A program made the position numbers and the translations under genes. Of a stretch of DNA of 64,000 bases, positions 35,143-43,076 are shown piece by piece. The stretch is from Providencia vermicola. Lineage in GTDB: Bacteria > Pseudomonadota > Gammaproteobacteria > Enterobacterales > Enterobacteriaceae. The number at the start of each line of letters is the position of its first letter. Position 1 is the first letter of the stretch. Where the stretch lies: contig NZ_CP048796.1 in the NCBI RefSeq assembly GCF_010748935.1, forward strand, positions 871,001 through 935,000, given 5' to 3'. The notes beneath the pieces are model-generated. The model saw only the letters and a program-made list of their open reading frames with translations, was not told the origin of the DNA and ran no database searches.

Positions 35143-36609
35143 TTAGTTAGTCGACAGCCCACCAAAGCAGAGATATTTCACTTCCAGATAGTCTTCAATT
35201 CCGTAACGTGAACCTTCACGCCCCAGTCCTGACTGCTTAATGCCACCAAATGGGGCAACTTCATTTGAAATAATGCCTTCATTAATACCGACCATGCCGC
35301 TTTCCAGTGCTTCTGCAACACGGTAGATACGGCCGATATCTCTAGAATAGAAATAAGAGGCTAGGCCAAATTCGGTATCATTTGCTAAATCAATAGCGTC
35401 TTGCTCATCGTGGAACTTAAACAATGGTGCTAAAGGCCCAAAAGTTTCTTCTTTGGCGACGACCATGGCTTCAGTGACATCAGCTAATACAGTGGGTTCA
35501 AAGAATAAACCGCCTAGTGATGCCGGTTTTCCGCCTGTGAGTACACGAGCACCTTTCGAGACCGCATCAGCAATGTGTTCGGTCACCTTATCAACAGCCG
35601 CTTGATTAATCAGAGGGCCTTGCTGTGAATCGGCTTGAGTGGCTGGGCCTATTTTCAGCTCATTGACAGCTTTTGCGAGGCGTTTGGCAAACTCATCATA
35701 AATGCCTTCTTGGACTAAGATACGGTTAGCACAGACACAAGTTTGTCCACTATTACGGAATTTAGCGGCTAACGCGCCTTGTACAGCGGCATCTAGATCA
35801 GCGTCATCAAAGACAATGAAAGGCGCATTTCCACCGAGTTCTAATGAAAGTTTTTTGACGGTATCGGCACATTGTGCCATCAACAACTTACCTACGCGGG
35901 TTGAACCCGTGAACGTTAATTTGCGAACGATTGGACTGGATGTCAAAACCCCACCAATGGCTTTTGCATCAGTACCAGGAACAATATTAAACACCCCAGC
36001 AGGGATACCGGCTTCCTCACCGAGTGCAGCTAGCGCTAATGCAGATAACGGTGTTTCAGCGGCAGGTTTAAGTACCATAGTACAACCCGCTGCCAGTGCT
36101 GGGCCGACTTTACGAGTGATCATGGCATTTGGGAAGTTCCATGGCGTTATCGCGGCGACCACACCAACGGGTTGTTTAATCGTGACTAAACGGCGACCGG
36201 GTAGTGGTGATGGAATGGTTTCACCATAAACGCGTTTACCTTCCTCAGCGAACCATTCAATAAAGCTTGCACCATAGGCAATTTCCCCCATTGATTCAGT
36301 GAGGGATTTGCCTTGCTCCCAGCTAAGTAATTCAGCAAGTTCTTTTTGATTATCCATCATCAATTGGAACCATTTATTCAGAATTTGGCTACGTTCTTTG
36401 GCGCTTTTAGCTCGCCATGCTGGTAGGGCTTTTTCAGCGGCATCAATGGCTTGTTGGGTTTCCGCTGCGCCTACATTACTGACTTTTGCAATGATTTCAC
36501 CGTTTGCTGGGTTAGTGACATCGAATTGGCTATTATCGTTGGCATTAACCCATTGACCGTTGATGTAAGCCTGCTGGCGGAATAAGGTAGAATTGACATT
36601 AATACTCAT
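35143..36609 (-). CDS. Succinate-semialdehyde dehydrogenase (GabD-like)
   Basis: Oxidises succinate semialdehyde to succinate with NAD(P)+. The 488-residue aldehyde dehydrogenase is GabD-like: ITPWNFPNAMITRKVGPALA (cofactor site), LELGGNAPFIVFDDADLD with the catalytic glutamate, NSGQTCVCANRILVQ with the nucleophilic cysteine and GLGREGSRYGIEDYLE at the end. E. coli hpa operons lack such a gene and rely on gabD or sad elsewhere. Here it sits directly ahead of hpaH-hpaI, whose aldolase releases its substrate. Its start overlaps the end of the exporter gene by 4 bases (ATGA type). The exact substrate is inferred from context plus family. Confidence 0.9.
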   Translation of the reverse strand: MSINVNSTLFRQQAYINGQWVNANDNSQFDVTNPANGEIIAKVSNVGAAETQQAIDAAEKALPAWRAKSAKERSQILNKWFQLMMDNQKELAELLSWEQGKSLTESMGEIAYGASFIEWFAEEGKRVYGETIPSPLPGRRLVTIKQPVGVVAAITPWNFPNAMITRKVGPALAAGCTMVLKPAAETPLSALALAALGEEAGIPAGVFNIVPGTDAKAIGGVLTSSPIVRKLTFTGSTRVGKLLMAQCADTVKKLSLELGGNAPFIVFDDADLDAAVQGALAAKFRNSGQTCVCANRILVQEGIYDEFAKRLAKAVNELKIGPATQADSQQGPLINQAAVDKVTEHIADAVSKGARVLTGGKPASLGGLFFEPTVLADVTEAMVVAKEETFGPLAPLFKFHDEQDAIDLANDTEFGLASYFYSRDIGRIYRVAEALESGMVGINEGIISNEVAPFGGIKQSGLGREGSRYGIEDYLEVKYLCFGGLSTN

Positions 36610-37835
36610 TTTTCTTTTTTCTCCGAAGGCACTGATATTAACTGTGAGCGGACATTTTTGGCCGAAAAACGTTGGCTTGTGAAACTTAATCCGGCACAGA
36701 CAGCCATAACCAGCGCCATAGCAAATGGGGATTCATCCTGTAGAACAGAAACAGCAACACTCGCTAGCGCCGCCAATGCAAATTGTATTGAAATAGCAAG
36801 AGCACTGGCGCTGCCAGCAATCTTTCCTCGATGCTGCAATAACAGTGACAAACTGTTTGTACCGATAGCATTCACCATCGATAAGAACAGCACGACCAGA
36901 ATAACAATAATAGGCAGGCTTTGCTGGTAGAAAATGAGTAGAAATAACCCAAACAGCAATTGAGCTCCACTTTGTAGACAGAGTATGCGAGTTAAACTGT
37001 AAACCTTGAGTAATCTTACATTCAGCAGTAATACCGCTATCATGCCGAGAATATTACAGCCAAATAATAAGCCGTAATGCTGTTCCGAGACCCCAAAATA
37101 ATTAATATAGACAAAAGGGGATCCACTAATAAAAGCGAACATGCCTGCAAAAGAGAAAGCCATAGTGCCAATAATGCTTAGCGCTTCTCTGTCACTCAGC
37201 ACTTGCGCATAATTATGGAATGCAACGCGGAGTAAGTTTTGAGATGCCTCTTGATGCGGCAGTGTTTCAGGGAGTAAGAAAAAAATACAACAAGTGGAAC
37301 AAAGTCCTATCAGCGCAAGAAGATAGAAGATCACTTGCCATTGATAGTGAATTAATAAAAAACCACCGAGTAGCGGCGCTAGCAGCGGGGCGATCATGGT
37401 GACTAGCGTCATCAGCGACAAGACTTTAGGGAGTTCAGCCGTAGGATAAACATCTCTTGCGATCGCTCGAGCCATGACAATGGCGGCTCCACTTCCAAAG
37501 GCTTGTAATGCACGGAATGCAATTAAGGTATTAGCCGATGAAGCTTGCGCACAGAGTAAACTCGCGAGTGTAAAAATAATGAGGCCACTTAACAGCATCT
37601 TACGACGACCGAGAAGATCACTGAGTGGCCCATAAAACAGCATACCAATACAGAAGCCTGCAAAAAAAGCGCCGAGCGTATATTGCATCTGTCCTTGAGT
37701 CGCATGGAGATCATTCCCCATTTGCGGTAATGCGGGCAGATACATATCTATCGATAATGGTCCAAATGCTACTAATGAACCTAATAATGGAATTAAGTAG
37801 CGAGGAATCTGTCTATCGAACGCAGCTGGCATCAT
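36606..37835 (-). CDS. Bcr/CflA-family efflux transporter
   Basis: A 409-residue, 12-helix drug:H+ antiporter of the major facilitator superfamily. LVAFGPLSIDMYLPALPQMG, FYGPLSDLLGRRKMLLSG (the MFS loop) and FRALQAFGSGAAIVMARAIA are diagnostic of Bcr/CflA. Two adjacent ATG codons at 37835 and 37832 follow AAGGAAGC; the second has better spacing. It lies 6 bases after hpaF, inside the catabolic operon, where no such gene occurs in E. coli. It may relieve build-up of aromatic acids or pathway intermediates; that role is inference. Confidence 0.88.
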   Translation of the reverse strand: MMPAAFDRQIPRYLIPLLGSLVAFGPLSIDMYLPALPQMGNDLHATQGQMQYTLGAFFAGFCIGMLFYGPLSDLLGRRKMLLSGLIIFTLASLLCAQASSANTLIAFRALQAFGSGAAIVMARAIARDVYPTAELPKVLSLMTLVTMIAPLLAPLLGGFLLIHYQWQVIFYLLALIGLCSTCCIFFLLPETLPHQEASQNLLRVAFHNYAQVLSDREALSIIGTMAFSFAGMFAFISGSPFVYINYFGVSEQHYGLLFGCNILGMIAVLLLNVRLLKVYSLTRILCLQSGAQLLFGLFLLIFYQQSLPIIVILVVLFLSMVNAIGTNSLSLLLQHRGKIAGSASALAISIQFALAALASVAVSVLQDESPFAMALVMAVCAGLSFTSQRFSAKNVRSQLISVPSEKKEK

Positions 37836-37841
37836 GCTTCC

Positions 37842-38222
37842 TTATTTAAAGAGAGCGTGAACATTGTTTTGTTTGTAATTCAAAACAGGATCAAGCTCTT
37901 CCATAGTCAATGACAAAGCAAGATATCTCTCATTCATAAGCTGAGCGAAGTGCTCTTTGATGAGTGAAAATAACATCTGGCCTGTTTTCTCTCGATCTTC
38001 AAGTGAACGTCCAGCGCCAATCTTGAGTGTCATATGGACGAAAGCGTAGTCATGCTGACCATCGGCCATCTGCCAAGTATCTAACCAAATAGCACGGCTA
38101 CGGATCCCGCCTAAAGGGAAAATACCTGTTCCAGCTAATGCACTGTTTACCTTAGCAAATAGCTCAGGTAGATTGGCTTGATCACGAATATTGTCTGTAC
38201 ATTCAGCAATAAAATGCGGCAT
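37842..38222 (-). CDS. hpaF: 5-Carboxymethyl-2-hydroxymuconate delta-isomerase
   Basis: Tautomerase-fold enzyme that isomerises 5-carboxymethyl-2-hydroxymuconate, the product of HpaE. The ATG at 38222 was chosen over a GTG two codons upstream. It follows AAGGAG at good spacing, gives the family length of 126 residues and places proline directly after the initiator, which becomes the catalytic Pro-1. Visible motifs are MPHFIAECTDNIRDQANLP and FVHMTLKIGAGRS. It starts 9 bases after hpaD and is followed by the exporter gene. Confidence 0.95.
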   Translation of the reverse strand: MPHFIAECTDNIRDQANLPELFAKVNSALAGTGIFPLGGIRSRAIWLDTWQMADGQHDYAFVHMTLKIGAGRSLEDREKTGQMLFSLIKEHFAQLMNERYLALSLTMEELDPVLNYKQNNVHALFK

Positions 38223-38231
38223 GATCACTCC

Positions 38232-39113
38232 TTACGCATTCGCTTCTTGTTTATCAGTGATATAACTTGGCAGAGGGAATATGGCATTGATTTGCCCAGT
38301 TCCTGAACTAGCAAACAAATCAGTTAACACTTCCACTTTTTCAGCGTATTTATCCCAGCCCAGCATGCCCAATAGCATTACGGTATCGTGCATATGGCCT
38401 TCGCCATAACAGTAGTCGGCATATTCAGGCAACATTTTGCAGAACTCTTCAAAACGGCCTTCACGCCATAATTTGACAACGCGCTTATCCATCTGCTCAT
38501 CAAATTCACGGGTATAATTATTCATGCCTTCTTCTGCACGATGGTCATCAATAAAACGATGGGATAGTGAACCACTCGCAAATACTGCAACAGTACCATC
38601 ATATTTTTCGATGGCAGTGAGTACCGCTTCACCTAACTTACGGCTGGATTCAAAACTATGGGAGGTACAAAAGGCAGAAATAGAGATCACTTTAAAATGA
38701 CGATCGCTATTCATATAACGCATAGGAACTAACGTTGCATATTCCAATGTTAAGCTTGGAATTTCATGTGATTGAGCACGAACACCTAATTTACGCGCCT
38801 CTTCACCGATCATACGTCCGAGCTCTGAGTTACCATCGTACTCATATTCCATATCGCGAATGAAATGAGGGAGCTCATTACTGGTGTAAATCCCTTTAAA
38901 GTGATCAGCACAGTTAATATGGTAAGCGCTGTTTACTAACCAGTGAGTATCAAAAACAATAATAGTATCAACACCAAGTTCGCGGCAACGACGGCTGATT
39001 TCTTTGTGACCATCAATAGCGGATTGACGGCAGCCGTGGTGTTTGCCGGGTAATTCTGACAAGTACATGGATGGAACATGTGTTATTTTTGCCGCAAGTG
39101 CTAATTTACCCAT
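38232..39113 (-). CDS. hpaD: 3,4-Dihydroxyphenylacetate 2,3-dioxygenase
   Basis: Extradiol ring-cleavage enzyme converting homoprotocatechuate to 5-carboxymethyl-2-hydroxymuconic semialdehyde. The 293-residue protein belongs to the LigB-like class III: ITHVPSMYLSELPGKHHGCR with an iron-binding histidine near residue 12, VFDTHWL with the second near 57, and the acidic ligand further on. EEGMNNYTREFDEQM and YGEGHMHDTVMLLGM are typical of HpaD. The length is slightly above the 283 of E. coli because of a C-terminal tail. It follows hpaE after 137 bases containing a hairpin. Confidence 0.95.
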   Translation of the reverse strand: MGKLALAAKITHVPSMYLSELPGKHHGCRQSAIDGHKEISRRCRELGVDTIIVFDTHWLVNSAYHINCADHFKGIYTSNELPHFIRDMEYEYDGNSELGRMIGEEARKLGVRAQSHEIPSLTLEYATLVPMRYMNSDRHFKVISISAFCTSHSFESSRKLGEAVLTAIEKYDGTVAVFASGSLSHRFIDDHRAEEGMNNYTREFDEQMDKRVVKLWREGRFEEFCKMLPEYADYCYGEGHMHDTVMLLGMLGWDKYAEKVEVLTDLFASSGTGQINAIFPLPSYITDKQEANA

Positions 39114-39137
39114 AAGTTTTTACCTCCCCCGTCGTAT

Positions 39138-39182
39138 TTCGAGCTGTAGCAAAAAAATGAATTTGCATAACTACAGCTCGAA
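39138..39182 (-). other. Hairpin between hpaE and hpaD
   Basis: TTCGAGCTGTAG / CTACAGCTCGAA, a perfect 12-bp stem with a long A-rich loop and no following T-run on the operon strand. Differential mRNA stability of hpaG/E and hpaD is a possible role (inference). Confidence 0.5.
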
Positions 39183-39250
39183 CTATTTAGGGCACAAGTT
39201 AAATTAAATATTTATTATTGAATTACCAATAATTTAATTATCTCAATGAA

Positions 39251-40717
39251 TTAAACACCCCAACGAGGAATATTATGATCCCCGAAGGAAATACAAACGT
39301 TCTTCATTTCTGCAAAAACTTCAAAGCTATATTCACCGCCTTCACGGCCTACACCTGAGGCTTTAACGCCACCAAATGGTTGACGCAGGTCACGTACGTT
39401 TTGGGTATTAACAAACACCATACCGGCTTCAATGCTGCGAGATAAACGTAAGATCTTGCTGACATCTTGTGTCCAAATATAAGAGGCTAAGCCATACTCA
39501 ACATCATTAGCCATGCGTAAACCGTCTTCTTCTGACTTGAATGGAATTAAGCAAGCGACAGGGCCAAATATTTCTTCTTGAGCAACACGCATACGGTTAT
39601 CGACATCGGCCAATACAGTAGGTCGTAAGAAATTCCCATTTTTCAGATGAGCAGGTAGATCGGTTGGCTTATCAGGGCCTCCTGCTAATAAGGTTGCACC
39701 TTCTTCCACGCCAAGACGGATATAGCCAGAAACCTTGTTCCAATGCTGTTCGCTGATCAGTGCACCCACTTGAGTTTTGGGATCGGTAGGGTCACCAACG
39801 ATAAGGCGGTTAGCGCGCTCTGCAAAACGTTTAACAAATTCTGGATAGATACTTTCTTGGATAAAGATACGTGAGCCAGCAGTACAGCGTTCACCATTAA
39901 TTGAGAAAATGGTAAATAGGGCAGCATCGAGTGCACGTTCGATATCAGCATCTTCAAATACGAGAACAGGAGATTTACCACCCAGTTCCATGGAGTATTT
40001 TTTCAGACCCGCATTTTGCATAATTAAACGGCCTGTCGCTGTGCCACCAGTGAAGGAAACAGCACGAACATCATGGTGTTTGACCAACGCATCACCGGCA
40101 GTGCTGCCATAGCCTTGTACCACGTTAAGTACGCCAGCAGGAATACCCGCTTCTAGTGCTAATTCACCCAAACGGTTTGCAGATAAAGGTGATAGCTCCG
40201 ACATTTTCAGAACGGCGGTATTCCCTAAAGCTAAGCAAGGTGCGGTTTTCCATGTGGCCGTCATAAATGGCACGTTCCATGGTGAAATTAATGCACATAC
40301 ACCGACAGGTTGAATCAGCGTGTAGTTCATCATTTTATCGTCAACAGGATAGGTGCGACCGTTCATCTGTTGGCAAACTTCAGCAAAAAATTCAAAGTTA
40401 TGTGAAGCTCGTGGGATCAATACGTTCTTAGTCTGATGAATTGGTAGACCTGTATCCTGTGTTTCCATTTCTGCAATTTCAGGTACGTTTTGATCGATTA
40501 ATTCACCTAAGCGGCGCATTAAGCGAGCGCGCTCTTTCATCGGCGTATTAGCCCATTTAGGGAATGCTTCTTTGGCGGCAGCAACGGCTTGATTGATTTC
40601 ATCTTGTCCACCTGAAGCAACTTCTGCTAGTACTTCACCTGTTGCTGGGTTGGTGGTTTCGAAATAGTCTTTGCTGGCAACATTTTTGCCATTAATCCAA
40701 TGATTAATCTTAGTCAT
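39251..40717 (-). CDS. hpaE: 5-Carboxymethyl-2-hydroxymuconate semialdehyde dehydrogenase
   Basis: Oxidises the ring-cleavage product of HpaD to 5-carboxymethyl-2-hydroxymuconate with NAD+. The start at 40717 (MTKINHWINGKNV) gives 488 residues, the E. coli length, and follows GAGGAACG; an upstream in-frame start at 40750 lies within hpaG2. Aldehyde-dehydrogenase signatures are present: LISPWNVPFMTATWKTAPCL, MELGGKSPVLVFEDADIE and INGERCTAGSRIFIQ with the active cysteine. It overlaps the preceding hpaG2 gene by 8 bases. Confidence 0.95.
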   Translation of the reverse strand: MTKINHWINGKNVASKDYFETTNPATGEVLAEVASGGQDEINQAVAAAKEAFPKWANTPMKERARLMRRLGELIDQNVPEIAEMETQDTGLPIHQTKNVLIPRASHNFEFFAEVCQQMNGRTYPVDDKMMNYTLIQPVGVCALISPWNVPFMTATWKTAPCLALGNTAVLKMSELSPLSANRLGELALEAGIPAGVLNVVQGYGSTAGDALVKHHDVRAVSFTGGTATGRLIMQNAGLKKYSMELGGKSPVLVFEDADIERALDAALFTIFSINGERCTAGSRIFIQESIYPEFVKRFAERANRLIVGDPTDPKTQVGALISEQHWNKVSGYIRLGVEEGATLLAGGPDKPTDLPAHLKNGNFLRPTVLADVDNRMRVAQEEIFGPVACLIPFKSEEDGLRMANDVEYGLASYIWTQDVSKILRLSRSIEAGMVFVNTQNVRDLRQPFGGVKASGVGREGGEYSFEVFAEMKNVCISFGDHNIPRWGV

Positions 40718-41483
40718 TACAACGTTCCTCATATTCTTTCTCGCTGACAATATAATTAATCAGCCGGCCTACACCCTCAACTTCAACGATCACTTCATCA
40801 CCAGGCACAACATCGGAAAGTCCTTTTGGCGTTCCTGTTGCTATCATGTCACCCGGTTGCAGTGTCATAAAATCACTTAGGTAGGAAATTAAAAATGGAA
40901 TATTGAAAATGAGATCAGCCGTCGTCCCTTTTTGACGCAGTTCTCCATTAACATAGGTATAAAGCGCAAGATTGTGCGGATCTTTAATCTGATCTTTGTC
41001 GATAACCCATGGTCCAATTGGCGTTAAAGTGTCACGACTCTTGACGCGAAGATTTGGACGGTAGTAGTTTTCTAAATAGTCACGGATCGCATAGTCGTTA
41101 CACACGGTATAGCCTGCAACATAATCCATCGCGTCTTCTTGCGATACCTTATGTGCCGCTTTGCCAATCACGACAACGAGTTCTGATTCGTAGTGCATGT
41201 ATTCGACATTATCAGGGCGAACTGAGACTTGACGGTGACCTGTTAACGTATTGTCTGCTTTGATAAAAATGAGTGGTTCTTCAGGTGGCTTAAAGTCTAA
41301 TTCAGTCGCATGGTCAGCATAATTCAGGCCAAGGGCGAACAGTGTTCCTCTGACCGGTGGTAGCCATTCAACATGTGCGTCATCACCTGCAATGACTTGG
41401 CCATTGGGTAATGTGATCTCTTCATTATCGCCAACAGTGACTGAATACTCAGTACCTTGATAACGGATTTTAGCATGCTTCAT
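40710..41483 (-). CDS. hpaG2: HpaG2, C-terminal-type half of the 4-HPA isomerase/decarboxylase
   Basis: In E. coli one 429-residue HpaG carries two fumarylacetoacetate-hydrolase-like halves that decarboxylate and isomerise 5-oxopent-3-ene-1,2,5-tricarboxylate. Here the halves are separate genes. This 257-residue member has ALGLNYADHATELDFKPPEE, the metal-binding acidic residues in MHYESELVVVIGKAAHKVSQ, and FMTLQPGDMIATGTPKGLSD. Its ATG overlaps the hpaG1 stop by one base (TAATG) in another frame, so the split is genuine and not a broken fusion. Translational coupling should keep the two in equal amounts. Confidence 0.92.
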   Translation of the reverse strand: MKHAKIRYQGTEYSVTVGDNEEITLPNGQVIAGDDAHVEWLPPVRGTLFALGLNYADHATELDFKPPEEPLIFIKADNTLTGHRQVSVRPDNVEYMHYESELVVVIGKAAHKVSQEDAMDYVAGYTVCNDYAIRDYLENYYRPNLRVKSRDTLTPIGPWVIDKDQIKDPHNLALYTYVNGELRQKGTTADLIFNIPFLISYLSDFMTLQPGDMIATGTPKGLSDVVPGDEVIVEVEGVGRLINYIVSEKEYEERCND

Positions 41484-42112
41484 TATTGTCCTCCCGCCGC
41501 GACAACTTTATTGCGTAAGCTTGGAAAGCCCTCTGCTTGAACAGTAACTTCATCACCTGGTTGGATAGTGATACGTTGATGAGGGGTTCCCATCAGAATC
41601 ACATCACCTTCTTTTAAAGTTGCAAATTCGCTGAGTGCGGCAACTAATTCACTGGCATCGCGAACGAGATCTTTGGTTGACCAACGATCGGCTTCTTTAC
41701 CATTGATAAGCGTGATGATGTCTATTGGTGCTGCTAAAGCGGTTTGAATCATTTCCCCAATAGGGCAGAAACTATCACAGCATTTTGCTTTGATAGCTGG
41801 GCGATAAAATGACTCCTCTGGGAGACTAACTTCGTTCGCTAGCGCAAAGCCTGCAATATAATTTTTGGCTTCAGATTGACTGACTTTACGTGCATTTTTA
41901 CCAATAATGAGTGCCAGTGTTGCACCACTTTGCACCACTTCACCCGCAGGATGTAAAATATTATCCCCTGAGTTAATTCGAGTATTACGCGGTTTTATAA
42001 ACCACACCGGTGTTTTTGGTGGGGTTTTATAAGGGGCTTGCCCGAATGCCTCATGCCAGTGTTCCACTTGGCTTTGATGATTGAGGGCAACGGCAAAAAC
42101 GGTGCCTTTCAT
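41483..42112 (-). CDS. hpaG1: HpaG1, N-terminal-type half of the 4-HPA isomerase/decarboxylase
   Basis: First gene of the meta-cleavage operon. The ATG at 42112 follows AAGGAG six bases upstream; the in-frame TTG at 42118 was rejected. The 209-residue protein has the fumarylacetoacetate-hydrolase-like core (FAVALNHQSQVEHWHEAF, VVQSGATLALIIGKNARKVS, FATLKEGDVILMGTPHQR). It works with HpaG2 in the decarboxylation and isomerisation that precede HpaH. The upstream region is shared with divergent hpaR and holds operator and CRP candidates. Confidence 0.92.
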   Translation of the reverse strand: MKGTVFAVALNHQSQVEHWHEAFGQAPYKTPPKTPVWFIKPRNTRINSGDNILHPAGEVVQSGATLALIIGKNARKVSQSEAKNYIAGFALANEVSLPEESFYRPAIKAKCCDSFCPIGEMIQTALAAPIDIITLINGKEADRWSTKDLVRDASELVAALSEFATLKEGDVILMGTPHQRITIQPGDEVTVQAEGFPSLRNKVVAAGGQ

Positions 42113-42214
42113 TGACAACTCCTTATTAGAAAAACAAAGATTTTGAATGATTGTTAATATATTAATAATGTATTAATTTGGAATTGGCAATAGGTGAACT
42201 GAATTGTTAATTTT

Positions 42215-42236
42215 AATTGTGATCTCTTTAACATAT
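42215..42236 (-). promoter_or_regulatory. CRP-like site upstream of hpaG1
   Basis: TGTGA at 42218-42222, six bases, then TAACA at 42229-42233: nine of ten core matches to TGTGA-N6-TCACA, with A+T-rich flanks. It lies about 105 bases before hpaG1. The E. coli meta operon is known to need cAMP-CRP, which supports the reading. Confidence 0.6.
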
Positions 42237-42463
42237 TCGGATTTTTTTCATGTAACCCTTTAATATTCAGGGTTTTGATATTTTTTTTGATTTTTTATTG
42301 TAACTTTTTATTAACTTTTTGTGAGTAAGGTGGATTATTTACTCATTAATATTTTAGGGTTTTTCTTTGTGATTGTTATTTTACCGTGCTAACCTTGGTT
42401 CTAAGTAGATAGAATAGGCTATCACTGAAAAAATTTGCGGTGTTAAGGCGCAATATCTAGTCC

Positions 42464-42483
42464 AATACCAACCTATTGGTATT
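42464..42483 (+). promoter_or_regulatory. Candidate HpaR operator
   Basis: AATACCAA, CCTA, TTGGTATT: a perfect 8-4-8 palindrome 35 bases before the hpaR ATG, in the spacer shared with hpaG1. MarR-family repressors bind palindromes of this size. Autorepression of hpaR, and possibly repression of hpaG1, is inferred. The rest of 42113-42517 is A+T-rich promoter DNA. Confidence 0.65.
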
Positions 42484-42517
42484 AAATAAACATTTTAGAG
42501 TGGTGAGTTTTAGACTT

Positions 42518-42970
42518 ATGCATGAATCATTGACAATTGCATTATTACAGGCAAGAGAGACCGCGATGGGGTTCTTTCGACCTATTTTAAAGTCATATAA
42601 TTTGACTGAACAGCAATGGCGTATTATCCGAGTACTTGCTGATAAACGCTCTATCGATTTCCATGAGTTATCAGTTAAAACCTGCATTCTGCGTCCTAGT
42701 TTGACGGGTATTTTGACTCGTATGGAGCGAGAAGGCTTAATTTTTCGCTTAAAACCACTCAATGATCAGCGCAAACTCTATGTTTCTCTGACGCCTGGTG
42801 GTCAGACGCTATATGACAAAGCACGGCAAGAAGTGGAAGAAGGTTATCAAAAAATTGAGCAGGCATTTTCTCATGAAAAAATGCAGCAATTAACGGCCCT
42901 GTTAGATGAATTAATTGCTTTAGAAAGCCCTGATTACAGTAATATGGCTGATAAAAAAGAGAGTGCCTAA
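42518..42970 (+). CDS. hpaR: MarR-family repressor of the homoprotocatechuate operon
   Basis: HpaR represses the meta-cleavage genes until pathway compounds release it. The start at 42518 (MHESLTIALLQARETAMGFF) reproduces the E. coli HpaR N-terminus; an earlier TTG at 42476 lies inside the palindrome region. The winged helix reads EQQWRIIRVLADKRSIDFHE, CILRPSLTGILTRMEREGL and LKPLNDQRKLYVSLT. The 150-residue length fits. It is divergent from hpaG1 across 405 bases, as in E. coli. Confidence 0.95.
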   Translation: MHESLTIALLQARETAMGFFRPILKSYNLTEQQWRIIRVLADKRSIDFHELSVKTCILRPSLTGILTRMEREGLIFRLKPLNDQRKLYVSLTPGGQTLYDKARQEVEEGYQKIEQAFSHEKMQQLTALLDELIALESPDYSNMADKKESA

Positions 42971-43012
42971 AATCGTCGTGTCGCTCTACTTATGGTAGCG
43001 TGTAAAAATCAC

Positions 43013-43054
43013 TAGCCCCTTAATCAAGTTATGCTCGATTAAGGGGCTATTTTT
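43013..43054 (+). terminator. Terminator after hpaR, shared with the converging BetT gene
   Basis: TAGCCCCTTAATC / GATTAAGGGGCTA, a perfect 13-bp stem followed by TTTTT on the plus strand. The complementary side is A-rich, so it may act in both directions between the converging genes. Confidence 0.88.
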
Positions 43055-43076
43055 AGTTATCTAACGCACGTAGCGA

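Noticed and set aside
35702-36229. A 175-codon open frame on the plus strand
   Set aside because: Antisense to the succinate-semialdehyde dehydrogenase gene, with no start signal or domain.
41483-42112. HpaG split read as a frameshift of a fused gene
   Set aside because: Each half has its own start codon and the overlap is a standard TAATG coupling, so separate genes are the better reading.
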